From the NCBI GenBank assembly GCA_003228175.2, contig QGNQ01000004.1, positions 1 to 64,000 of the forward strand: 64,000 bases of DNA. The letters are read 5' to 3'. This document shows positions 8,123-16,640 of the stretch, in pieces (position 1 is the first letter of the stretch; each line of letters opens with the position of its first letter). Made by a program: the position numbers and the translations under genes. The stretch is from Chloroflexota bacterium (GTDB lineage Bacteria; Chloroflexota; Dehalococcoidia; Bin125). The notes below the pieces were generated by a model, which was given only the letters and a program-made list of their open reading frames with translations, made no database searches and was not told the DNA's origin.

Positions 8123-9847
8123 TCAGAAGCCGCGGTAGGCGTTGGCGATGGGGAAGCGCCGGTCTTTGCCGAAGGCGCGGGGGGTGATTTTGAGGCCGGG
8201 GGCGGCCTGGCGACGCTTGTACTCGGCGCGGGTGACGAGGGTCATGACACGTTCCACGTCGGCGCGGTCGAAGCCCTGGGCGACGATTTCGTCGAGGGTG
8301 CGGTCTTCTTCGACGAAGGCCTGGAGGATGGGGTCGAGGCGGTCGTAGGGCATGAGGGAGTCTTCGTCGCGCTGGTCGGGTCGGAGCTCGGCGCTGGGGG
8401 GCTTGTCGATGACGGCCTCGGGGATGCGTGCGGAACCCGCGACATCGTTCACGTGGCGGGCGAGCCGGTAGACGGTGGTCTTGGGCACGTCCTGGATGAC
8501 GGCGAGGCCGCCGGTCATGTCGCCGTAGAGGGTGGTGTAGCCGGTGGCGGACTCGCTCTTGTTGCTGGTGGTGAGGACGAGCGAGCCGAACTTGTTGCTG
8601 AGCGCCATGATCAGGGTGCCGCGGATGCGGGCCTGAAGGTTCTCTTCGGCGACGTCCGGTTCGTGGCCGGCGAATGCCTGGTCGAGGGCGGCGAGGTTGG
8701 CAGCGAAGGGGCCCTCGATGGGGATGGTGAGTAGCTCAATGCCGAGGTTCTCGGCCAGGGCGTGGGCGTCGCCGACGGAGCCCTCCGAGGAATAGCGCGA
8801 GGGCATGGCGACGCAGGTGACGTTGTCGGCGCCCAGTGCGTCGACGGCGATGGTGGCGGTGAGGGTGGAGTCGATGCCACCGGAGAGGGCGATGACGACT
8901 TTCTGGAAGCCGGTCTTGCGCACGTAGTCGCGGGTGCCGAGGACGAGGGCCTGATAGATGGCGGCGGCGTCATCCGGGTGGTCGCGGTTGGGGGTGGGAT
9001 CGATGGGGGGGCGGGCGTTGGGGGGTGGGGAGGAGACGGGGATGTACTCCGGCTTCTCGGGCGCGAGGCGGCGGAGGCGGGGGTCGTGCAGGCGGACCTG
9101 GCCGACGGCTTCGACGTCGAGGTCGGCGATGAGCAGGGCCTCTTCGAACATGGGCGCAGCGGCGACGCGCTCGCCGCGGGGGTCGTGGATCATGGAGCCG
9201 CCATCGAAGATGAGGGAGTCCTGGCCGCCAACCATGTTGACGTAGCAGACGATGACGGCGTTGTCGGCGGCGCGGGTGGCGAGCATCTTCTCGCGCTGGT
9301 CGATCTTGCCGGCGTGGAAGGGGGAGCCGTTGAGGTTGACGACGACTTCGGCGCCGGCGAGGGCTTGGGCCTGGACGGGGCCAGAGGAGTACCAGATGTC
9401 CTCGCAGATGGAGACGCCGACGGGAACGCCGGCGATCTGGAAGACGGGGGCCTCGCGGCCGGCGCGGAAGTAGCGGCTCTCGTCAAAGACACCGTAGTTA
9501 GGCAGGTACTGCTTGTGATAGACGCCGGCGCGATGTCCGTCGTGGAGGATGGCGGCGGCGTTGTAGGCGTCGGGCGCGAGGTCGACGAAGCCGACGACGG
9601 CGGTGACGTGCCGGCCGGCGGTCGCGGCTTGGATGCGGTCCAGGGCGGCGAGGTTTTCGTGCACGAAGGTGCGTCGCAGGATGAGGTCTTCGGGCGGGTA
9701 GCCGGTGAGGGCGAGCTCGGGCAGGACGACGAGGTCGCAGGCGGCGGCTTCGGAGGCGGTGATGGCGTCCAAAATACGCTGGGTATTCCCGGACAGGTCG
9801 CCGACGGCGGGGTTGATCTGGGCGAGGGCGACTCGGAGGCTGCGCAT
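8123..9847 (-). CDS. nadE: Glutamine-dependent NAD+ synthetase
   Basis: 574 residues. It makes NAD+ from deamido-NAD+, ATP and glutamine, the last step of NAD synthesis, in the cytoplasm. The N-terminal nitrilase-type amidase domain has the catalytic Glu (LPELALTGYP), Lys (YHKQYLPNYG) and Cys (VSICEDIWY). The C-terminal synthetase domain has the ATP pyrophosphatase P-loop SGGIDST and the TTSNKSE and YGDMTGG segments. Length fits the two-domain family. The start at 9847 (MRSLRVALAQINP) is where the family normally begins; an AAGGA lies about 11 bases upstream. The longer in-frame extension to 9973 runs through the palindrome at 9937-9967 and is rejected. Confidence 0.97.
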   Translation of the reverse strand: MRSLRVALAQINPAVGDLSGNTQRILDAITASEAAACDLVVLPELALTGYPPEDLILRRTFVHENLAALDRIQAATAGRHVTAVVGFVDLAPDAYNAAAILHDGHRAGVYHKQYLPNYGVFDESRYFRAGREAPVFQIAGVPVGVSICEDIWYSSGPVQAQALAGAEVVVNLNGSPFHAGKIDQREKMLATRAADNAVIVCYVNMVGGQDSLIFDGGSMIHDPRGERVAAAPMFEEALLIADLDVEAVGQVRLHDPRLRRLAPEKPEYIPVSSPPPNARPPIDPTPNRDHPDDAAAIYQALVLGTRDYVRKTGFQKVVIALSGGIDSTLTATIAVDALGADNVTCVAMPSRYSSEGSVGDAHALAENLGIELLTIPIEGPFAANLAALDQAFAGHEPDVAEENLQARIRGTLIMALSNKFGSLVLTTSNKSESATGYTTLYGDMTGGLAVIQDVPKTTVYRLARHVNDVAGSARIPEAVIDKPPSAELRPDQRDEDSLMPYDRLDPILQAFVEEDRTLDEIVAQGFDRADVERVMTLVTRAEYKRRQAAPGLKITPRAFGKDRRFPIANAYRGF

Positions 9848-9867
9848 GGGAGCGATCGTTCCTTCGT

Positions 9868-9926
9868 AACTGCGCGAGGGCGTGACTGCGCGAGGGGGCA
9901 ACGGCGCAAGGGGGAATGGCGCAGGG
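9868..9926. repeat. Imperfect ~16-bp tandem repeats
   Basis: Three to four degenerate units of the form actgcgcgagggggca in the region upstream of nadE, next to the 31-bp palindrome. Confidence 0.55.
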
Positions 9927-9936
9927 ACCACGATAT

Positions 9937-9967
9937 CTGAGTTCGTGTCATCATGACACGAACTCAG
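9937..9967. promoter_or_regulatory. Perfect 31-bp palindrome, candidate operator
   Basis: Two identical 15-bp arms (ctgagttcgtgtcat) around a single central C at 9952, in the 292-bp gap between divergent nadE and the ABC exporter genes. No T-tract follows on either strand, so it does not look like a terminator. Perfect dyad symmetry between divergent genes fits a binding site for a dimeric regulator. No regulator gene is adjacent. Confidence 0.6.
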
Positions 9968-10139
9968 GGGCACTGTATGTCGCCCGTGGTGAGGCGGTCA
10001 ATCCGGGTGATCCCGTGGCGGCGCTTGTTCGCCCGGCTGTGGGGGCGGAGATACACTCGCCGCGCCTGCGGACGCGAGCGGATGGGGCCTGTCTGAGGGA
10101 TGAGGCTGGGTGGATACGGCTCGGCGGATAGGGAAGTGG

Positions 10140-11216
10140 ATGTCCGACACCGACTCGTCCGCGCTGCGCCTGGCAGGGGCGACGTATCGGCACCCGGCGC
10201 CGACATCGGACGGGGGGGACGAGGGCGTGAGCCGGGGGGTGGAGGATGTGTCGCTCTCGGTGGCGGCGGGCGAGGTCCTGGGGCTGCTTGGCCCGAACGG
10301 AAGCGGCAAGAGCACGGTGCTGTCGCTCGTGGCGGGCTTCCTACAGCCACAGTCGGGCGTGGTGGAGGTGCTGGGTGCGCCGGTGTCGGCTGCGGCATCC
10401 CCGGCAGTGCGACGACGGCTGGGCGTGGTGTTCCAGGACGCCAGCATCGACCCGATGATGACAGTGGGGGAGACGCTGCGACTGCACGGGCGGCTGTTCG
10501 GGTTGGGCGGCGCGAGGCTGCGCGGACAGATTGACGTGCTGCTGGCGCGCATGGGACTGAGCGACCGTGCGGGCGACCGTGTGGAGACGCTGTCGGGCGG
10601 GCTGCGGCGTCGGGTGGAGCTGGCGCGGGCGGTGCTGCATGAGCCGGCGCTGTTGCTGCTGGATGAGCCGTCGCTGGGGCTGGACCCGGACTCGCGCAGT
10701 GCGCTCTGGGATTTGCTGGATGGGGTGCGCGCGGAGGGCGCGGCGATGCTGCTGGCGACGAATGACGTCGGGGAAGCCGAACGGGCCTGCGACCGGGTCG
10801 CGTTCCTGCAGGCGGGGCGAGTGGTGACGACGGGGACGCCTTCGGATTTGCGTCGAGCGCTGCGGCACGACTCGGTCCGGGTGGAGTGGAGGACAGCGCC
10901 GGCGGATGTGGAGTCGCGGCTGGCCGCGATGACGGGGGTGGGGGCGGTGCGCGCTGCGCGACTCGCGGACGGCGGTACGACGCTCCATGTGACGGTGGAC
11001 GACGCGTCGGCGTTTGTGCCGGCGCTGTTCGCGCTGGCTGGGTCGAACGGATCGAATGGGCCGGGCGGGATTGCGGGCATCCGGATTCGCGAGTCGACCC
11101 TGGAGGACGCGTATTTCCAGCAGGTTGGTGTGCCACTACAGGGGGAGCCACTGCTGGGGGAGCCGCTGCAGGGGTCGACCGAGGCGGCGGCGGCGGCGAA
11201 CGGGCGTCACTCGTGA
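10140..11216 (+). CDS. ABC exporter ATP-binding protein (DrrA/CcmA type)
   Basis: 358 residues. It energises the permease encoded next to it. Visible motifs are Walker A (GPNGSGKST), Q-loop (VVFQDASID), signature (LSGGLRRRVELARA), Walker B (LLLLDEPSLGLDP) and D-loop. The H-loop position reads LLATNDVGEAE, so the usual His is Asn. A C-terminal extension of about 100 residues, with a short duplicated tail (LQGEPLLGEPLQGST), is typical of the DrrA group. I chose ATG at 10140 (AGGGAAG upstream); a GTG at 10110 is possible. Its TGA overlaps the permease start. Substrate unknown; drugs, lipids or polysaccharide are the usual choices. Confidence 0.93.
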   Translation: MSDTDSSALRLAGATYRHPAPTSDGGDEGVSRGVEDVSLSVAAGEVLGLLGPNGSGKSTVLSLVAGFLQPQSGVVEVLGAPVSAAASPAVRRRLGVVFQDASIDPMMTVGETLRLHGRLFGLGGARLRGQIDVLLARMGLSDRAGDRVETLSGGLRRRVELARAVLHEPALLLLDEPSLGLDPDSRSALWDLLDGVRAEGAAMLLATNDVGEAERACDRVAFLQAGRVVTTGTPSDLRRALRHDSVRVEWRTAPADVESRLAAMTGVGAVRAARLADGGTTLHVTVDDASAFVPALFALAGSNGSNGPGGIAGIRIRESTLEDAYFQQVGVPLQGEPLLGEPLQGSTEAAAAANGRHS

Positions 11217-12076
11217 CGACGCGGACAGCGCCAGCGCCGCCGGCGAAGCTGGTGGTGGCTGCCGCGACGGGCCGGATGTCGTCCCTGCGTGGGGCGACAG
11301 GGGCATGCCTGGCGCTGCTGGATCGTGATCTGCGGGCGTTCCTGCGCTCCAGGTCGCAGGTGTACTCGTCGGTGCTGCTGCCGCTGATGCTGCTCGCGAT
11401 CCTGGGCACGGGGGTGTCGGACGGGTTGGAGCCGAGCTCGGCGATCATTCGCGACGGGGATTACGTGAGCTACCTGGCGCCGGGGATGATCGCGATGACG
11501 GCGCTGTTCTCGTCGACGTTCTCGAGCGCGTCGTTCTACCGGGACCGGGACAACGGGGTGCTACGAACGCTGCTGGCGTCGCCGCACCACGCGCGCACGA
11601 TCTTGCTGGGCAAATCGCTGGCGGCGGTGCTGATTGGGTCGGTGCAGGCGCTGGCGATTCTGGGGATCGCGGTGCTGGTTCCGGGGATCGACTTTGCCTG
11701 GCAGTACGGCTGGCTGGGGGGGGCGGCGATTGCGGTCGCGGGGGTGCTCACGCTGAACCTGTTGCTGTCGGGCTTCGCGCTGGCTGTGTCGACGCGGATC
11801 CGGTCGATGCAGGGCTTTCATCTGGTGATGAACTTGGTGCTGTTCCCGTTACTGTTCCTGTCGGGGGCGTTCTTCCCGCTGGACACGCTGCCGGATTGGC
11901 TGCGGATCCTGGGCTGGCTGAATCCGCTGACGTATGCGGTGGATCTGCTGCAGACGTCGGCGTACGCGGCGAGCAATGAGGGGTTCTTCGGGCCCTGGAT
12001 CGACTTGGCGGTGCTGAGCGCGCTGGCGTTGCTGCTATTCGGGCTGGCGCTGGGACGAGCGCCGAAGGCGACCTAG
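11213..12076 (+). CDS. ABC-2 type exporter permease
   Basis: 287 residues from a GTG that overlaps the ATPase stop codon (GTGA), implying coupled translation. An N-terminal cytoplasmic amphipathic stretch (LDRDLRAFLRSRSQVYSSV) precedes about six transmembrane helices, among them PLMLLAILGTGV, IAVAGVLTLNLLLSGFALAV and NLVLFPLLFLSGAFF. The conserved ABC-2 segment (FPLLFLSGAFFPLDTLPDWLRILGWLNPLTYAVDLL) is present. It should dimerise and pair with the ATPase to export a hydrophobic compound. Confidence 0.92.
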   Translation: MTTRTAPAPPAKLVVAAATGRMSSLRGATGACLALLDRDLRAFLRSRSQVYSSVLLPLMLLAILGTGVSDGLEPSSAIIRDGDYVSYLAPGMIAMTALFSSTFSSASFYRDRDNGVLRTLLASPHHARTILLGKSLAAVLIGSVQALAILGIAVLVPGIDFAWQYGWLGGAAIAVAGVLTLNLLLSGFALAVSTRIRSMQGFHLVMNLVLFPLLFLSGAFFPLDTLPDWLRILGWLNPLTYAVDLLQTSAYAASNEGFFGPWIDLAVLSALALLLFGLALGRAPKAT

Positions 12077-12077
12077 G

Positions 12078-12128
12078 TCGCCCCTCCCCCCAGCCCCCTC
12101 CCCATCGATGCGCGATGGAGAGGGGGAG
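12078..12128. repeat. REP-like palindrome
   Basis: Inverted repeat ccccctccccatcg / cgatggagaggggg between the permease and the lipoprotein gene. It may also form a hairpin in the transcript. Confidence 0.75.
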
Positions 12129-12144
12129 CCGGAAGGCGTGCAAT

Positions 12145-13251
12145 ATGCGGGCGATTGTCGGAGTACTGCTCATCGGGCTGGGGACCGTGGTTGCGACGGC
12201 GTGCGGCGGTGACGACGACGATCGCTTCGTGGTGACGAACGCGGATGCGCCGTTCGTGCCGGTGATCGAGTCGACGGACTTAGCGGTGGGGGTGGATCGG
12301 ATCGTACTGCGCTTGGTGGACCGCGTGCGGGCGCCGTCATTGGACGCGGGGACGACTTTCCAGGTGCGCTACTTCGAGCCGGTGGAGGGTGGGGTGCGCT
12401 TCCGGGCGGACGCGAGCTTGGAAGTCGTGGTGGTGGGGGAAGAGACGTTCTACGCCGGGGCTGCGCCACTGGACGCCGCGGGCACATGGGAGCTGGAAGT
12501 GCGAGCGCTGGCGCCGGGCGCGGCGGAAGGGGAGGCAGCGGTCAGCGCTCGGTTGCCGTTCCAGGTGGAGTCGGAGCCGACATCGCTGGCGGTGGGGTCG
12601 GTGGCGCCGAGCTCCCAAGCGGTGCTGGAGGCGGTGTCGAAGCAGCGGCCCGTGCTGGTGGTGCTGACGCTGGCGGAGGATTGCTTCGGTAGCGGGCTGT
12701 GCGACCGGGCGCTGGCGCAGGCGGAGGAGCTGGCGTCGGAGTTTGGGCTGTCGCTGCTGACGAAGACGGCACTAGTCGATTCGACCGGTGGCTTGGCGTT
12801 CCAGGAGGCGTGGTCGCTGGAGAACGACCCATGGATTTACGTCGTGGGGGCGAATCTGCGGGTGCTGGCGCGCTTCGAGCGGCTGGCGACGGACGTGGAA
12901 CTGCGGGCGGCGATCGCGCAGTTGCAGCGCTGCTTCACGGGTGGCGGGGAGCTCGTGGCGGTGGCGGGAGAGATCGTGCCGCATGGGGTGGGGCCGGGCG
13001 ATCCGATTCCGGAGGCGGTGGGGTCGCTGCTGCAGGATCGGGGCTTGGACGCGTCGGAGTTCGAGCGGACGGCGTTCGACGAACGGGAGTTGGGGCTGTT
13101 CGCGGCGGGGCCGTCGCGGAGCCAGCCGGGGCTGCACGATGTGGCGCTGGTGATCGTGCTGGTGGAGGACGAGGATTCCGATCTACGGACGTGGCTGGTG
13201 CTGAAGGCGAGCTGGCTGGTGGAGTCGCGCTGCCGAGTGGGTGTGGGCTAG
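12145..13251 (+). CDS. Lipoprotein with thioredoxin-like domain
   Basis: 368 residues from ATG at 12145 (GGAAGG eight bases upstream). The signal peptide ends in a lipobox (VATAC, about residue 20) followed by GGDDDD, which favours retention at the membrane. Residues 30-145 look like an Ig-like beta domain (TTFQVRYFEPVEGGVRF). Residues about 155-260 fit a thioredoxin fold (QRPVLVVLTLAEDCFGSGLCDRALA ... DPWIYVVGANLRVLARFERLA) with a pair of Cys spaced CFGSGLC, wider than the classic CXXC. Role unknown; possibly redox or metallochaperone work on the outer face. It follows the ABC pair on the same strand and faces the cytochrome oxidase operon tail to tail. Confidence 0.75.
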   Translation: MRAIVGVLLIGLGTVVATACGGDDDDRFVVTNADAPFVPVIESTDLAVGVDRIVLRLVDRVRAPSLDAGTTFQVRYFEPVEGGVRFRADASLEVVVVGEETFYAGAAPLDAAGTWELEVRALAPGAAEGEAAVSARLPFQVESEPTSLAVGSVAPSSQAVLEAVSKQRPVLVVLTLAEDCFGSGLCDRALAQAEELASEFGLSLLTKTALVDSTGGLAFQEAWSLENDPWIYVVGANLRVLARFERLATDVELRAAIAQLQRCFTGGGELVAVAGEIVPHGVGPGDPIPEAVGSLLQDRGLDASEFERTAFDERELGLFAAGPSRSQPGLHDVALVIVLVEDEDSDLRTWLVLKASWLVESRCRVGVG

Positions 13252-13252
13252 G

Positions 13253-13299
13253 CCCCTCCTCGATTCCCCTCTCCCCATCGTGAGCGACCGGGAGGGGGA
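13253..13299. repeat. REP-like palindrome
   Basis: Elements cccctctcccc and ggaggggga flank a short loop between the convergent lipoprotein gene and ctaB. Confidence 0.65.
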
Positions 13300-13326
13300 T
13301 CCTTCAACAGGCTCAGGATGAGCGGG
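13300..13326. repeat. Dispersed TTCGACAGGCTCAGG-type repeat
   Basis: Copy reading tccttcaacaggctcagg followed by atgagcggg, directly next to the REP-like element. Confidence 0.6.
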
Positions 13327-13411
13327 AGAGGACGCAGGATGGGAGGGGGGCGCGCAGAATGAGAGGGGATCAACCGGCGCGCTCTGAACGGAGGGCGGGA
13401 GGAGGAACTGG

Positions 13412-14359
13412 CTAGAGGGCGAAGACGTCGATGAGGGCGGCGAGGAAGAGGGCGGGGAGGTAGAAGATGGAGAAGAAGAAGAGGCGCATGGGGGCGATGT
13501 CGTCGCGGTAGACGCGGGCGGCTTGGACGATGAAGCCGATGCCGAGGACGGCGGCCGCGCCGAGGTAGATCCAGGAGACGTCGCCGCTGAGGGGGAGGAG
13601 GAGGCTGACGGCGGCGAGGATGACAGCGTAGATGAGGATCTGCTTCTTGGTCTCGGCCTCGCCGCGGACGACGGGCAGCATGGGGACGTTGACGCTGGCG
13701 TACTCGTCCTTGTAGCGGAGGGCCAGGGCCCAGAAGTGCGGGGGGGTCCAGAGGAAGACGATGAGGAAGAGGATCACGGGCGCGACGTCGACGCTGCCGC
13801 GGACGGCCGCCCAGCCGACGAGCGGCGGGACGGCGCCCGCTGCGCCGCCGATGACGATGTTCTGGACGCTGCTGCGCTTGAGCCAAGCGGTGTAGATGAA
13901 GACGTAGAAGCCGACGGCGGCGAGGGCCCAGACGGCCGAGAGCCAGTTGACGGTCAGCGTGAGCTGGATGCCGCCAGCGATGACGAGGGCGGTGCCCCAG
14001 GCCAGCGCGGCGGCGGGGGGGACGAGCCCGCTGGGGATGGGCCGCTTGGCGGTGCGGGCCATGATGGCGTCGATGTCGCGGTCGTACCACTGATTGATGG
14101 CGTTTGCGCCGCCCGCGGTGAGGATGCCACCGAGCAGGACGAGGGCGACGGTGTCGAGGCCGGGCCAGCCGTCGTTGGCCATGACCATGGCGGGGACGGT
14201 CGTGACGAGCAGCAGCCAGATGATGCCGGGCTTGGTCAGCGCGATGTAGGCCCGGGCGAGTGTGCGCAGGTCCGTGCGCAGTGCACGTTCCCCGTCCGCC
14301 GCGTCTGATCCAATCCGCGGCTTGGCCGCGATGACTAATCGTCCGGCGCGCGTAATCAT
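13412..14359 (-). CDS. ctaB: Protoheme IX farnesyltransferase (haem O synthase)
   Basis: 315 residues, integral membrane UbiA-family prenyltransferase that converts haem B to haem O using farnesyl diphosphate. The diagnostic motif NAINQWYDRDIDAIMARTAKRPIPSG carries the Asp residues that hold Mg-diphosphate. About eight or nine hydrophobic helices follow (for example IIWLLLVTTVPAMVM, ALVLLGGILTAGG). The ATG at 14359 overlaps the stop of ctaA (ATGA), so haem O and haem A synthases are translationally coupled. Longer in-frame starts up to 14542 would read through ctaA and are unlikely. Last gene of the oxidase operon. Confidence 0.96.
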   Translation of the reverse strand: MITRAGRLVIAAKPRIGSDAADGERALRTDLRTLARAYIALTKPGIIWLLLVTTVPAMVMANDGWPGLDTVALVLLGGILTAGGANAINQWYDRDIDAIMARTAKRPIPSGLVPPAAALAWGTALVIAGGIQLTLTVNWLSAVWALAAVGFYVFIYTAWLKRSSVQNIVIGGAAGAVPPLVGWAAVRGSVDVAPVILFLIVFLWTPPHFWALALRYKDEYASVNVPMLPVVRGEAETKKQILIYAVILAAVSLLLPLSGDVSWIYLGAAAVLGIGFIVQAARVYRDDIAPMRLFFFSIFYLPALFLAALIDVFAL

Positions 14360-15375
14360 CGCTGGCTGGCCCCAAGCCGCGATCGAGAGGGGCGGATCGC
14401 GGGCAGCGGCCGGGGCCGGTGCAGGGAGTCGTGGCGGACAGCGTCGTAGACGGCGAGGACAGTCATCGCGACGAGGGTACCCCAGGTCGCCGATCCGGTA
14501 ACTAGGTGGACGACTCTGGCCCAGTCGGCGAGTGTCGTCCACATCAGCAGCCCCCCAAGGAGGATCTGGAGGGCGAAGAGCGCAGCGACGACGGTGGCGA
14601 GGCGGAAGACGCCCGGCGCGGCGTGGCGACGCTGGACGGCCATCCAGACGGTGGTGAAGAGGAGGAGGCCGACGAAGGCGGCGAGGTAGCGATGCGCGAC
14701 CTGGAGATTGGCGTTGCGCCCCTCCGGGAAGAGCTCACCATTACAGAGGGGCCAGTCACCGTCGCAGAAGAAGCCCGCGTCGGTCCCGCTGACGTAGCCA
14801 CCCAGGACGATCAGCGTGTAGACGCCAAGGGCCGTGAGGCCCGCCATCCAAGCCATGCGTCGTGCGGCGCGGGTGGGGGACTGTGCGCGGTCCGCGAGCC
14901 GGCGCTGGTCGGCGGCGGAGCCGTCGACGCGTGGGACGAAGGTGGCGAGCCAGGCGGTGAGCATGAGTAGCACGATGAGCATGGCGGTGCCGAGGTGGGC
15001 GGCGAGGACGCCGGCATCGAGCTTCTCGGTGACGGTGAGTCCGCCCAGCACGACCTGTATGGCGAGGGCAACGGCGCCGATCAGCGCGGGCAAGACGACC
15101 CAGCGCCGATCGCGGTAGCGCCGGACCGCGCCGATCACGAAGGCGAGGATGACGAATCCGAAGAGGCTGGCGGCGAGGCGGTGGGTCCACTCCAGCCAGA
15201 CGTGATGGTCGCCCTGGGGGATGAGTCTGCCGTTGCAGAGCGGCCAATCCGGGCAGGCGAGGCCGGAGTCTGTGACGCGGACGGTGCCGCCCAGGATCAC
15301 GAGCGTGAGCAGGCCGACGATGGTCAGGAGACCGAGGCGCTGGTAGCCGGTCAGGGCACGCCAACGGTTAGGCAC
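14356..15375 (-). CDS. ctaA: Haem A synthase
   Basis: 339 residues, membrane enzyme that oxidises the haem O methyl group to the formyl group of haem A. It has the two-fold repeated four-helix layout of CtaA. Each half shows a Trp/Cys-rich loop (CPDWPLCNG and CDGDWPLCNG) and conserved haem-ligand His residues (EWTHRLAAS; QVAHRYLAA; VVHLVTG). The paired extracytoplasmic Cys agree with the Bacillus type. It lies between ctaG and ctaB and supplies cofactor to the oxidase encoded upstream. Confidence 0.96.
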   Translation of the reverse strand: MPNRWRALTGYQRLGLLTIVGLLTLVILGGTVRVTDSGLACPDWPLCNGRLIPQGDHHVWLEWTHRLAASLFGFVILAFVIGAVRRYRDRRWVVLPALIGAVALAIQVVLGGLTVTEKLDAGVLAAHLGTAMLIVLLMLTAWLATFVPRVDGSAADQRRLADRAQSPTRAARRMAWMAGLTALGVYTLIVLGGYVSGTDAGFFCDGDWPLCNGELFPEGRNANLQVAHRYLAAFVGLLLFTTVWMAVQRRHAAPGVFRLATVVAALFALQILLGGLLMWTTLADWARVVHLVTGSATWGTLVAMTVLAVYDAVRHDSLHRPRPLPAIRPSRSRLGASQR

Positions 15376-15504
15376 GGGCGTCGATCCGCTCCAGCGCTCT
15401 GCGGGGGTGCGGGCGGGATGAGCGCAGCGGGGCCAGCGTGGCGGGCGGGGCGATCTGGGTCAATGGAGGCGGGAACGAATACGGCCTAGTGATGTGTGGG
15501 GCGG

Positions 15505-16524
15505 TCATCGGTGGGGGGGGCGATCGGAGATTTGGGGGTAGACGGGCCGGCCGGCGCGCTCGTCGAGGTCGCGCAGGAGGTCGTCGCGGCGGGAGCGGAA
15601 AGACTCGTGCTCGGCCCAGTAGTAGACGATGACGAGGACGGCGAGGGCGAACATCATGGTGCCGGGCACCCACATGATGCCGGCGCCGATGCGCTGGTCG
15701 GCGAGGGCGCTGGGGCCCCAGTCGCGCAGGGTTTCGAGCATGGCGTAGCTGTCGTAGGCGGCTTCGCCGACGCTGGTGAGGAGTAGGCCGAGAGCGAGGT
15801 TCTGCAGGATCGCGACGATGAGGATGGCGATGCGGGCAATATGCCCGGGCCGCAGGTGAGAGGCGTCGACGCCAATGATGAGCCACCAAAAGAGCAGGCC
15901 GCCGGCGAGGAAGGTGGAGTGCTCGATGAAGTGCAGGAGCTCGCTGTCGATGGCGGCGTCGTAGAGGGTGGGGATGTGCCAGATCCAGATGGCGCCGACG
16001 AGGACAAGAACAGCGATGGGGGGATAGAGGAAGAACTGCAGGAGGCGGCTGTTGAGCAGGGGGACGATGTAGGTCTGTCGCACGCGGGGGCTGGCGGCGC
16101 GCAGGGCGAGGGTGGCGGGGGCTCCGAGCAGGAGCAGGGGAGCGATGAGCATGAGGATCAGCACGTGCTGGATCATGTGCACCCAGAAGAGGTCGTCGGA
16201 GTAGGTGTCGATGGGGGAGACGAGGGAGAGCAGCATGAGCGCGATGCCGGTGGCGAAGGCGGCGGGACGCCAGCGGGAGAAGCGGAAGACGGCCTCGGCC
16301 GGGAGGTTGGCGCGCAGGCGCCGGTAGCCCCAGACGTAGGCGAGGGCAAGGGCCAAGGTGAGGACGACGCCGGGGGCGTCGAAGCGCCAGACGGTCAGGG
16401 CTTGCCAGAGGTCGCCGGACTCAGCGAGGGCGCCGTCGTGGGCGGAGGCGACCGCTGGGATCAGCGCGGCGAGCCCTGCGAGCAGGACGGCGGCGGCGCG
16501 AAGCCGGACCCGACGCACGCGCAT
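15505..16524 (-). CDS. ctaG: Cytochrome c oxidase assembly factor, CtaG/caa3 type
   Basis: About 339 residues. Signal peptide or first helix (AAAVLLAGLAALIPAVASA) and about seven transmembrane helices. Conserved His/Asp-rich segments (FWVHMIQHVLILMLIAPLLLLGAP; LHFIEHSTFLAGGLLFWW) match the caa3_CtaG family, which helps place copper in the oxidase. An ATG at 16566 is an alternative start; neither has a strong Shine-Dalgarno, and I chose 16524 because the signal sequence follows at once. Between ctaE and ctaA on the same strand. Confidence 0.9.
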   Translation of the reverse strand: MRVRRVRLRAAAVLLAGLAALIPAVASAHDGALAESGDLWQALTVWRFDAPGVVLTLALALAYVWGYRRLRANLPAEAVFRFSRWRPAAFATGIALMLLSLVSPIDTYSDDLFWVHMIQHVLILMLIAPLLLLGAPATLALRAASPRVRQTYIVPLLNSRLLQFFLYPPIAVLVLVGAIWIWHIPTLYDAAIDSELLHFIEHSTFLAGGLLFWWLIIGVDASHLRPGHIARIAILIVAILQNLALGLLLTSVGEAAYDSYAMLETLRDWGPSALADQRIGAGIMWVPGTMMFALAVLVIVYYWAEHESFRSRRDDLLRDLDERAGRPVYPQISDRPPHR

Positions 16525-16640
16525 GAGGCGGCTCGATTCCGTTGCTATCTGTCGGCGGTCCCGCATCGGGAAGACGCGGGCGTCAGTCGAAGAACTCGTG
16601 CGGGCACGTGGTCAGACGCGGCGCACTGGAAGGAGAGCGG

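Noticed and set aside
9937..9967. Palindrome as rho-independent terminator
   Set aside because: No T-tract on either strand and it lies between divergent genes, where nothing needs to end.
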